Shown here piece after piece: positions 6,299 to 11,831 of a DNA stretch of 11,831 bases. A program made the translations under genes and the position numbers. Numbering within the stretch: position 1 is the stretch's first letter; every line of letters starts with the position of its first letter. The DNA comes from Opitutaceae bacterium (lineage in GTDB: Bacteria; Verrucomicrobiota; Verrucomicrobiae; Opitutales; Opitutaceae). The notes below the pieces were generated by a model that had not been told where the DNA came from, made no database searches, and saw only the letters and a list, made by a program, of their open reading frames with translations. The stretch lies in contig JAISAX010000433.1 of assembly GCA_031266495.1 (NCBI GenBank), forward strand, positions 1-11,831, given 5' to 3'.

Positions 6299-6624
6299 GG
6301 CAAGTGCGGTGGCGCGTGGCGGGCGGCGCATGACGCACGGCGGCGGTCAACTGGCGAATGGAACTGGAGGGAATGTGGCATCGGCGGGACGTGGGCGTCG
6401 CAGGGACGCCATCCCGGCCACTTCTGCGGTGGGGCTTGCGGGAGTATCCCGAAAGCGGCCCACCGGCAGCGGTGGCGCGAGATACCCATCTCCATTCAGT
6501 CCGGCAAGCGTCACAAGGTCAAATCGCGATTTCCCGTAAATGTGTTACAGGATTTTTGCGCAAGGCGCTGTAATGCAATGGTAGCAACCAAATAGATGAC
6601 AGGGGGGATCGCGCCCCTGACGGG
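6299..6624. other. Spacer without a gene; small inverted repeats
   Basis: No convincing gene is present. Minor inverted repeats are GGCGTC/GACGCC (6394-6410), CCACCG/CGGTGG (6460-6475), the perfect 12-bp palindrome AAATCGCGATTT (6521-6532), and CAGGGG/CCCCTG (6600-6619). The stretch from about 6500 to 6600 is more AT-rich than its surroundings. It contains TTACAG, 18 bases, TGTAAT (6545-6574) on the plus strand, a weak promoter candidate 237 bases before the hydrolase start. Confidence 0.45.
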
Positions 6625-6731
6625 GCTAATGAAGAATGCAGAATGAAGAGGATGTTTCGATTGCCGGTTCCGGACATTCTTCATTCTCCATTCTTCATTG
6701 GATTCTGCGGGCCGGGATGCCAGCGCCACGC
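6625..6731. repeat. Composite hairpin element, copy 2
   Basis: It begins with the same GCT as copy 1, then three AATGAAG-type heptamers (6628-6648). These pair with the reverse complement at 6676-6699 with a single mismatch over 21 bases. A 27-base interval separates the arms and differs from the loop of copy 1. GGAT follows, then a degenerate version of the GCGGGC...GCCACGC module (6707-6731). One heptamer fewer per arm than copy 1 implies unit gain or loss. A C9 run follows at 6741-6749. Confidence 0.75.
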
Positions 6732-6810
6732 ATCCTGTCGCCCCCCCCCGTCGCTCCGTCTTGCCGCAGCCGGATGCGGATGGTCTCATGTGTCTGCCTT
6801 GCGCTTCATC

Positions 6811-7887
6811 ATGCCTGCTCACCGGTTTCCTGTTTCCGATCACTGCGACGGTTTTCGTTTCTTCAACGCCCGCGATCACGTCAGCCGGAACCTCGCCGAG
6901 GTGTTGCGCTGGAAGTTTGCCGGGCAACGCGAGCCGTGGCCGGCCCGGGTGAACATCGCGCCGGTCGCCCCGCCTCCGCCTCCGGAGCGCGGGTGGCGGG
7001 CGACGTGGGTCAATCACGCCACGTTTTTGTTGCAATCACCGGCTGGCAACCTGCTCACTGATCCGGTCTGGAGCGAACGGTGCGGTCCTCTGGGGTTGTC
7101 GGGACCGCGCCGGGTGCATCCGCCGGGCGTGGCTTTCGAGGCATTGCCGCGAATCGATGCGGTGCTGCTCAGTCACGATCATTATGACCATTGCGACCTC
7201 GCGACCTTGCGCCGGCTCCGGCAGGCGCACCGTCCGCTGGCGATCACGCCGCTCGGCAACGGCGGGTTGTTGCGGCGAGCGGGTTTCGCGCCGGGCCGGA
7301 TCGTCGAGCTGGACTGGTGGCAGGCGCACCGGCTGCCGTTGCCCGGGGCCGGCGAAAGCGGCGGGGCGGGCGCCGGAAAGGCCGCCGGCGACCACAAATC
7401 GTGCGGTATCCGGATTACGGTGACGCCGGCGCATCACTGGAGCAACCGTCTGAGCGGGCCGCGCAACGGCCGGCTTTGGGGCGGTTTTTTTGCCGAATCC
7501 GGGGGCGCCAGGGCGTCAGGAGGGGCGGGAGAGGCGGGAGGGGCGGAGGCGACGTTGTATTTTGCGGGCGATACGGGTTACGAGGAAGCGCTTTTCCCGA
7601 AAATCCGCGAGCGGCTCGGCGCGCCGGCTCTGGCGTTGTTGCCGATCGGGGCGTACGCGCCGCGCTGGTTCATGTCGGTGCACCATTGCGATCCGGCGGA
7701 GGCCGTGCGCATCCATCGCGAACTTGGCGCGCGGCAGAGCGTGGCGATGCATTGGGGGACGTTTCAGTTGACGGACGAGGGGCTGGATGCGCCGACGCAG
7801 GAACTGGCGGCGCCGCTGGCCGGGGCCGGCGAACCGGCGGAGCGTTTTGTGACGCTGGCGCCGGGCGGGAGTGTGGACTCACGGTAG
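6811..7887 (+). CDS. MBL-fold metal-dependent hydrolase, NAPE-PLD/RomA-like
   Basis: From the ATG at 6811 the product has 358 residues. The metallo-beta-lactamase signature HDHYDH occupies 122-127. Other metal-ligand positions expected for the fold are TPAHHWS (His208/209), FAGDTGY (Asp254) and AMHWGTF (His314). The order WVNHATFLLQ, LLTDPVW, SHDHYDH, WGGFFAES, YFAGDTGY, LLPIGAYAPR, MHWGTF is that of the NAPE-PLD/RomA-like branch, which includes phosphodiesterases and many uncharacterised hydrolases; the substrate cannot be read from sequence. Two Gly/Ala-rich insertions lie in loops (about 179-196 and 229-247). The second is encoded by a G-rich tract. There is no signal peptide, so it is probably cytoplasmic. 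The frame is open further upstream to 6643, but that part crosses repeat element 2. GTG at 6790 with GGATGG before it is an alternative start. It is the only plus-strand gene and converges on htrA. Confidence 0.85.
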   Translation: MPAHRFPVSDHCDGFRFFNARDHVSRNLAEVLRWKFAGQREPWPARVNIAPVAPPPPPERGWRATWVNHATFLLQSPAGNLLTDPVWSERCGPLGLSGPRRVHPPGVAFEALPRIDAVLLSHDHYDHCDLATLRRLRQAHRPLAITPLGNGGLLRRAGFAPGRIVELDWWQAHRLPLPGAGESGGAGAGKAAGDHKSCGIRITVTPAHHWSNRLSGPRNGRLWGGFFAESGGARASGGAGEAGGAEATLYFAGDTGYEEALFPKIRERLGAPALALLPIGAYAPRWFMSVHHCDPAEAVRIHRELGARQSVAMHWGTFQLTDEGLDAPTQELAAPLAGAGEPAERFVTLAPGGSVDSR

Positions 7888-7938
7888 CGACTGGCGGGAG
7901 AGGCCGCAGACGGGCGACGCTTTACTGCCGATTCGTCA

Positions 7939-7960
7939 CCACAGGCAGCGACGCCTGTGG
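7939..7960. terminator. Hairpin between the convergent hydrolase and htrA genes
   Basis: CCACAGGC (7939-7946) pairs perfectly with GCCTGTGG (7953-7960) around a 6-base loop, in the 87-base gap between two converging stop codons. The position suits a bidirectional terminator. Neither side has a T-run, so it could instead be another member of the local hairpin repeats or an mRNA-stabilising 3' structure. Confidence 0.4.
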
Positions 7961-7974
7961 CTGCGTGCCGGCGG

Positions 7975-9408
7975 TTACTTCACCTGCACGGGCAGGCGCA
8001 CGAGGTAGCCGCGGCTGTAAACCAGCAACTGGTTGGCACCCTTGCGCAGGGCCTTGCGCGCGGAGTCGGCGTCGGTCACGGGCTGGTTGTTGATCTCCAC
8101 GATGAGCAGTCCTTCGACGAGCCGGCCGTTGTAGGGCGAGTCTTCGGCCATCGTGGTGATGATCACGCCGGTCAGGTTTCCTGGTATTCCGAGTTGGCGG
8201 CGGCTTCCTTCGGTGAGTGGTTCGACCCGGACGCCGGTCAGGATTTCGTCGCCGCCGGTGTCGGAGAGCGCGCCGAGCTTGACGGTGGCGGTGCGTTCCT
8301 TGCCGCCGCGCAGGTGCGTGATCTTGACTTCGGTGCCGGGGGCGAGTGTGGCGATTTGCAGGCGCAGGTCGCGCATCGATTTCACGGGGCGTTCGTTGAC
8401 GGCGGTGACGACGTCGTTGCGGCGCAGGCCGGCTTTGCCCGCGGGGCTGTCGGCGGGGATGTCGTTGATGATGACGCCTGTCGTGCCTTTTTTGAGTCCG
8501 GCGGCATCGGCGATTTCTGCGGTGACGTCCTGGCCCTCGACGCCGAGGTAGCCGCGTTGCACGTCGCCGGTTTCAATGAGGCTGCGCATGATGCCGGCGG
8601 CGAGGTTGGCCGGGATGGCAAAGCCGATGCCGATGTTGCCGCGCGAGGGCGTCATGATGGCGGTGTTGATGCCGATGAGGCGGCCTTCGGCGTCAACGAG
8701 CGCGCCGCCGGAGTTGCCCTGGTTGATGGCGGCGTCGGTCTGGATGAAGTTTTCGTAAACGTCGCCGTTGCCGAGGATTTTCAGGTTGTTGCGGCCGGTG
8801 GCGGAGACGATGCCCTGGGTCACGGTCTGGCCGACGTCGAGGGGGTTGCCGATGGCGAAGGCGATGTCGCCGACGCGAATCTTGTCGCTGTCGGCAAAGG
8901 TGATGGCGGGCAGGCTGGTGGCGTCGATCTTGATGACGGCAATGTCGGTCTTGGGGTCGGCGCCGATGAGCCTGGCGGTGAGTTCGCGTCCGTCGGACAG
9001 GGCGACCTTGAGTTCGTCGGCGCCGTCAACGACGTGGTTGTTCGTCAGGATGTAGCCGTCGGCCGTGGCAACGACGCCGGAGCCGAGTCCCTCCTGTTTA
9101 TACTCGCCGCCGCCGCCACCGCCGCCGCCGCCCGGAATCCGGTCGCCGAAAAAACGGCGGAAAAACGGGTTGAACGGGTTGATCTGCTGGTGGACGGTCT
9201 TGCTCGAGTACACCGATACGACCGCCTTTTGCACCGGCTCGATGACGTCGGCGTAACTGGTGATGACGCCGCCGGGGGTTTTGGCGAGGGGGGCGTCATC
9301 GGTCTTGATTTGCGGCGTCTTGCTTTCCTCGTTGGCGACGATGGCAAAGGTGAATGTCGCACCGGCCGCGGCGGCCAGCAGGAGGATCAGGATGTTTCGG
9401 ATTTTCAT
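7975..9408 (-). CDS. HtrA/Deg-type periplasmic serine endoprotease with two PDZ domains
   Basis: The product has 477 residues, usual for DegP/DegQ. Residues 1-25 form a signal peptide or N-terminal anchor (ILILLLAAAAGATFTFAIV). The trypsin-like domain spans about 50-280, with the full triad: His125 in TNNHVVDG, Asp155 in KTDIAVIK and Ser233 in QGNSGGAL. PDZ1 is about 285-378 (YLGVEGQDV start, GLRRNDVVTAVNE) and PDZ2 about 385-475 (GLLIVEINNQPV). The family degrades or chaperones misfolded envelope proteins. The loop after INPFNPFFRRFFGDR carries nine consecutive glycines (93-101), encoded by a GCC-type triplet tract at 9106-9133. The loop itself is typical, but the Gly run is long. No Shine-Dalgarno is visible. 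It lies 203 bases downstream of prs on the same strand. The protease assignment is secure; degP versus degQ is not decidable. Confidence 0.95.
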   Translation of the reverse strand: MKIRNILILLLAAAAGATFTFAIVANEESKTPQIKTDDAPLAKTPGGVITSYADVIEPVQKAVVSVYSSKTVHQQINPFNPFFRRFFGDRIPGGGGGGGGGEYKQEGLGSGVVATADGYILTNNHVVDGADELKVALSDGRELTARLIGADPKTDIAVIKIDATSLPAITFADSDKIRVGDIAFAIGNPLDVGQTVTQGIVSATGRNNLKILGNGDVYENFIQTDAAINQGNSGGALVDAEGRLIGINTAIMTPSRGNIGIGFAIPANLAAGIMRSLIETGDVQRGYLGVEGQDVTAEIADAAGLKKGTTGVIINDIPADSPAGKAGLRRNDVVTAVNERPVKSMRDLRLQIATLAPGTEVKITHLRGGKERTATVKLGALSDTGGDEILTGVRVEPLTEGSRRQLGIPGNLTGVIITTMAEDSPYNGRLVEGLLIVEINNQPVTDADSARKALRKGANQLLVYSRGYLVRLPVQVK

Positions 9409-9477
9409 AAATCGGTTTTTTTAGCGCGAGTGGTGAATCGACCTCCGCCGCTGCGCAAGGTTCCCGCCTGTTGGACA

Positions 9478-9514
9478 GGGGGGGAGGGGGGGGAGGGGGG
9501 GACGGGAGAGGGGG
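9478..9514 (+). repeat. G-tract cluster, candidate G-quadruplex upstream of htrA
   Basis: The plus strand carries G7 (9478-9484), A, G8 (9486-9493), A, G7 (9495-9501), then GGG (9504-9506) and G5 (9510-9514). These runs with one- to three-base gaps meet the usual definition of a potential intramolecular quadruplex. The tract is 70-106 bases before the htrA ATG. The G-rich strand is the htrA template, so the transcript would be C-rich here. Confidence 0.6.
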
Positions 9515-9611
9515 ACGATATTGGCCATTGGCGCGGGAGCGCCTGGGACCGCCGACATCTTGCCGGCTCCGGTGGAGTGGCTCCACTGAAAACGTCGAAA
9601 AACCAAAACCT

Positions 9612-10559
9612 TCAAAATCCCTTTATCTTGAACAGGCTGGTGACGCTCTCGTTGTTGTTGATGCGCATGATCGCCTCGGCGAGGAGCGGGGCGATGCTGA
9701 GCACCTTGATCGGGAGGTCGCGCGTCTCGAGCGGGATGGAATTGGTCGTGATGAGCTCGTCGAGACCGCCGGTGCGGAGGCGTTCGTAGGCCATCGGGCT
9801 GAGGAGGGCGTGGCTGACGGCGGCGCGCACCGAGAGGGCGCCGTTGGCGCGGAGGAGCTTGGCCGCGTTGACCAGCGTGCCGGCCGTCTCGGTGATGTCG
9901 TCCACGATGAGCACATCCTTGCCGGCGACCTCGCCGACGACGTTGACGGATTCGACGGTGGTGGCGCTGGTGCGCTTTTTCCAGACCATGCCGAGGCCGG
10001 CGCCAAGGATGCCGGCGTAGGCGGCGGCCATCTTCATGCCGCCGACGTCGGGCGAGCAGACGACGAGGTTTTCGGCGCGGAAACTTTCCAGGTACTTGAA
10101 GAAGACGGGCGAGGCGAAGAGGTGGTCCACGGGGATGTCGAAAAAACCCTGGATCTGCTGCGAGTGCAGATCCATGGTGAGGATGCGGTTGGCGCCGGCG
10201 GCGACGAGGAGATTGGCGACGAGCTTGGCGGTGATGGGGACGCGGGGCTGGTCCTTGCGGTCCTGGCGGGCGTAACCGTAAAAGGGAATGACGGCGGTGA
10301 TGCGTTTGGCCGAGGCGCGACGGGCGGCGTCCATCATGATGAGGAGCTCTATCAGGTGATGGTTCGTCGGCGTGCAGGTGGATTGCACGATATAGACGTC
10401 CTTGCCGCGGATGTTTTCGTTGATCTTCACGAACGACTCGCCGTCCGGAAAACTGGTGACGACCGCCTCCCCGAGAGGCACGCCGATATGCTGGCAGATT
10501 TCCTCGGCCAGGGGCCGGTTGGAATTTCCGGAAAAAACCTTGAAGTGCGATGCGCTCAT
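9612..10559 (-). CDS. prs: Ribose-phosphate pyrophosphokinase (PRPP synthetase)
   Basis: From the ATG at 10559 (MSASHFKVFSGNSN) the product has 315 residues, the normal length for class I enzymes. It converts ribose 5-phosphate and ATP to PRPP and AMP, feeding purine, pyrimidine, His, Trp and NAD synthesis. Visible family motifs are FPDGE (37-41), the ATP-loop YARQDRKD (96-103), the Mg-binding MDLHSQQIQGFF (129-140, His132), SPDVGG (169-174), the catalytic-loop WKKR (193-196) and the PRPP-binding VLIVDDITETAGT (216-228). An upstream in-frame extension to 10673 translates a repetitive spacer (FRHRPSFRHRPS) and is rejected. The leader is pyrimidine-rich with no Shine-Dalgarno. It lies 155 bases downstream of lpxD on the same strand. 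Confidence 0.96.
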   Translation of the reverse strand: MSASHFKVFSGNSNRPLAEEICQHIGVPLGEAVVTSFPDGESFVKINENIRGKDVYIVQSTCTPTNHHLIELLIMMDAARRASAKRITAVIPFYGYARQDRKDQPRVPITAKLVANLLVAAGANRILTMDLHSQQIQGFFDIPVDHLFASPVFFKYLESFRAENLVVCSPDVGGMKMAAAYAGILGAGLGMVWKKRTSATTVESVNVVGEVAGKDVLIVDDITETAGTLVNAAKLLRANGALSVRAAVSHALLSPMAYERLRTGGLDELITTNSIPLETRDLPIKVLSIAPLLAEAIMRINNNESVTSLFKIKGF

Positions 10560-10597
10560 GAAGGAGAGGAGGTGGTGTGCTGGAAGAGTGAGGGAGG

Positions 10598-10640
10598 GAC
10601 GGTGGCGGAACGATGGACGGTGGCGGAATGGTGGGCGGTG
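10598..10640. repeat. 18-bp tandem duplication between lpxD and prs
   Basis: Two 18-bp units (10598-10615 and 10616-10633) share GACGGTGGCGGAA and differ at two or three later positions. A partial third unit, GGCGGTG, follows (10634-10640). They lie 39-81 bases before the prs start, in its leader or promoter. Read on the minus strand they produce the FRHRPS periodicity of the rejected N-terminal extension. Confidence 0.65.
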
Positions 10641-10714
10641 TATGCCGCAGAAAAGATGCAGGCTGACACGCAAGGGCCGGGCGGCGGAAGTCTTTTTTGG
10701 GTATTGTCAGGTCT

Positions 10715-11764
10715 TCAGGACTTCGGTTTCAGTTCGGCGACCTGGGCGGCGAGCGAATCGACCTTGCGGAAGAGATCGGGCAGGCGCTGGTGGAGGACGA
10801 AGAGGCGGCGTTCCAGCATGTGCGGAAGCGCCGGGCTGCCGCTGAGATAAGTGTCCGGTTCGGTGTTGATGTTGATGCCCGTCTGGCCGCCGGCCTTCGT
10901 GCCGCTGGCCAGGGAGAGGTGGCCGGCGACACCGGTCTGGCCGCCGAGAATGACGTAATCGCCGAGCGTGGTGCTGCCGGAGATGCCGACCTGGGAGCAG
11001 AGAATGCAGTGTTTCCCGATGACGACGTTGTGGGCGATCTGCACGAGGTTGTCGATTTTGGTGCCTTCGCCGATGACGGTGCGGCTGAAGCGGGCGCGGT
11101 CGATGGTGGTGTTGGCGCCGACCTCGACATCGCTGGCGATAAAGACACTGCCGACCTGCGGGATCTTGGCATGACGGCCGGCGGTGAATTCGTAACCGAA
11201 GCCGTCGCTACCGACGACAACGCCGGCATGGAGCCGCACGCGGTCGGCAAGCTCGCAGTACGCGGCCACATGGGAGTGCGGTGCGAGCCAGCAACCGGCG
11301 CCGATGCGGGCGTCGCGATCGACAAAAACCTGGGCCTGCAAATGAGTGTTCTCGCCGATGACGACGCCTTCCCCGATCACGCAGAGCGGGCCGATCGTGG
11401 CGCTGGCGGCGATCTGCGTGCCGTCGGCAATGATCGCGGACGGATGGATGCCGGGATGCGGCCGCGGCCAGAGCCGGCTTTCGATGACGGCGCAGAGTGT
11501 GGCGAGGGCGGCGGAGGGGGAGGGGACCTTGAGGTAGAGCTGGTTGTCGGCGGGCGCGCCGTCGTAGTCTTCGGGCACGAGGACGACGGAGGCGGCGGAG
11601 GCGGCCACCTCGCTCCTGTACCTGGGGTTGCCGAGAAACGAGAGGTCGCCGGGCTGCGCATCGCGGAGAGAGGCGAGGGAGCGGACCGTTTCCCGGGTGG
11701 AGCCGAGCGTGGCAACGGGCTTCAGGAGGCGGATGATCTCGTCGGCGGTGAAGGCAAGTTTCAT
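10715..11764 (-). CDS. lpxD: LpxD, UDP-3-O-acylglucosamine N-acyltransferase
   Basis: The product has 349 residues, close to the usual 340. LpxD transfers a 3-hydroxyacyl chain from acyl carrier protein to UDP-3-O-acyl-glucosamine, an early lipid A step in the cytoplasm. The N-terminal uridine-binding domain (1-100) has the LSFLGNPRY segment (41-49). From about 103 to 305 there are many left-handed beta-helix hexapeptides (IGEGVVIGENT, IGAGCWLAP, VEVGANTTIDRA). The catalytic His is His245 in VQIAHNVVIG; GSDGFGYE (185-192) and His198 fit the acyl/substrate site. The C-terminal 315-345 segment is a helix as in the family. The start is MKLAFTADEI at 11764; no Shine-Dalgarno is seen, only a pyrimidine-rich leader. 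Upstream sequence is limited to 67 bases, so any operon partner (often an OmpH/Skp or BamA gene) cannot be judged. Confidence 0.96.
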   Translation of the reverse strand: MKLAFTADEIIRLLKPVATLGSTRETVRSLASLRDAQPGDLSFLGNPRYRSEVAASAASVVLVPEDYDGAPADNQLYLKVPSPSAALATLCAVIESRLWPRPHPGIHPSAIIADGTQIAASATIGPLCVIGEGVVIGENTHLQAQVFVDRDARIGAGCWLAPHSHVAAYCELADRVRLHAGVVVGSDGFGYEFTAGRHAKIPQVGSVFIASDVEVGANTTIDRARFSRTVIGEGTKIDNLVQIAHNVVIGKHCILCSQVGISGSTTLGDYVILGGQTGVAGHLSLASGTKAGGQTGININTEPDTYLSGSPALPHMLERRLFVLHQRLPDLFRKVDSLAAQVAELKPKS

Positions 11765-11831
11765 GGAAAGAGAAGAACCAAGGGCGAAGGGTGGGCGCGG
11801 GCAACGGTTTTTGCGGCTCCGGAGAAGAGAG

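Noticed and set aside
5838..6495. Minus-strand open frames across the 42-bp repeats and hairpin element 1
   Set aside because: The 14-residue periodicity follows from a repeat length divisible by three, several frames are open at once, there is no ribosome-binding site, and the frames cross intergenic hairpins.
6643..6810. N-terminal extension of the MBL-fold hydrolase
   Set aside because: It covers repeat element 2 and the C9 tract and has no family similarity; homologous sequence begins after 6811.
5834..6810. tRNA or other standard RNA gene in the long spacer
   Set aside because: I found no cloverleaf, anticodon arm with T-loop GTTCGA, or CCA end; only simple hairpins and repeats are visible.
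9409..9611. Rho-independent terminator for prs
   Set aside because: GTGGAG/CTCCAC at 9572-9586 forms a hairpin, but on the minus strand the T-rich runs precede it rather than follow it.
7957..9789. 610-codon plus-strand open frame opposite htrA
   Set aside because: The minus strand encodes a complete HtrA with triad and PDZ domains; the plus frame is valine/glycine/aspartate-rich shadow sequence.
9471..10850. 459-codon plus-strand open frame opposite prs
   Set aside because: All PRPP synthetase motifs are on the minus strand; the plus frame is an antisense artefact of high GC content.

Overview
The window reads as a GC-rich Gram-negative chromosome, most likely from the Verrucomicrobiota near Opitutaceae. 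The evidence is LpxD (lipid A synthesis, so an outer membrane), a PEP-CTERM sorting tail, a DUF6261-like protein beside an InlB-type repeat protein, almost no Shine-Dalgarno sequences, and spacers full of degenerate heptamer and hairpin repeats. The lineage is inferred from these traits; there is no marker gene that settles it.

Layout. All genes but one lie on the minus strand. From the right: lpxD (10715-11764), prs (9612-10559) and an htrA/deg-type protease (7975-9408) form a conserved housekeeping block with spacers of 155 and 203 bases. A plus-strand metallo-beta-lactamase-fold hydrolase (6811-7887) converges on htrA. About 1 kb without a convincing gene follows (5834-6810). It holds five exact-period 42-bp tandem repeats, two copies of a composite hairpin element built from AATGAAG-like heptamers, and several smaller hairpins. 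Next come three co-oriented minus-strand accessory genes: a DUF6261-like protein (4916-5833), a secreted protein of about 1237 residues with nine InlB B-type repeats (1095-4808), and a small PEP-CTERM protein (393-1028). At the left edge is the start of rsmD (1-148), which runs out of the window and is easily missed because it has no stop here.

How the genes relate. LpxD acts in envelope (lipid A) synthesis, HtrA in envelope protein quality control, Prs in PRPP supply for nucleotides, and RsmD in 16S rRNA modification. The DUF6261/InlB-repeat/PEP-CTERM trio looks like a surface-exposed accessory module inserted between housekeeping genes; joint function is inferred only from order, orientation and export signals.

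No defence system, transposase, CRISPR array, tRNA or rRNA was seen. The part least explained by known genes is the repeat-rich spacer at 5834-6810, with related fragments elsewhere in the window.
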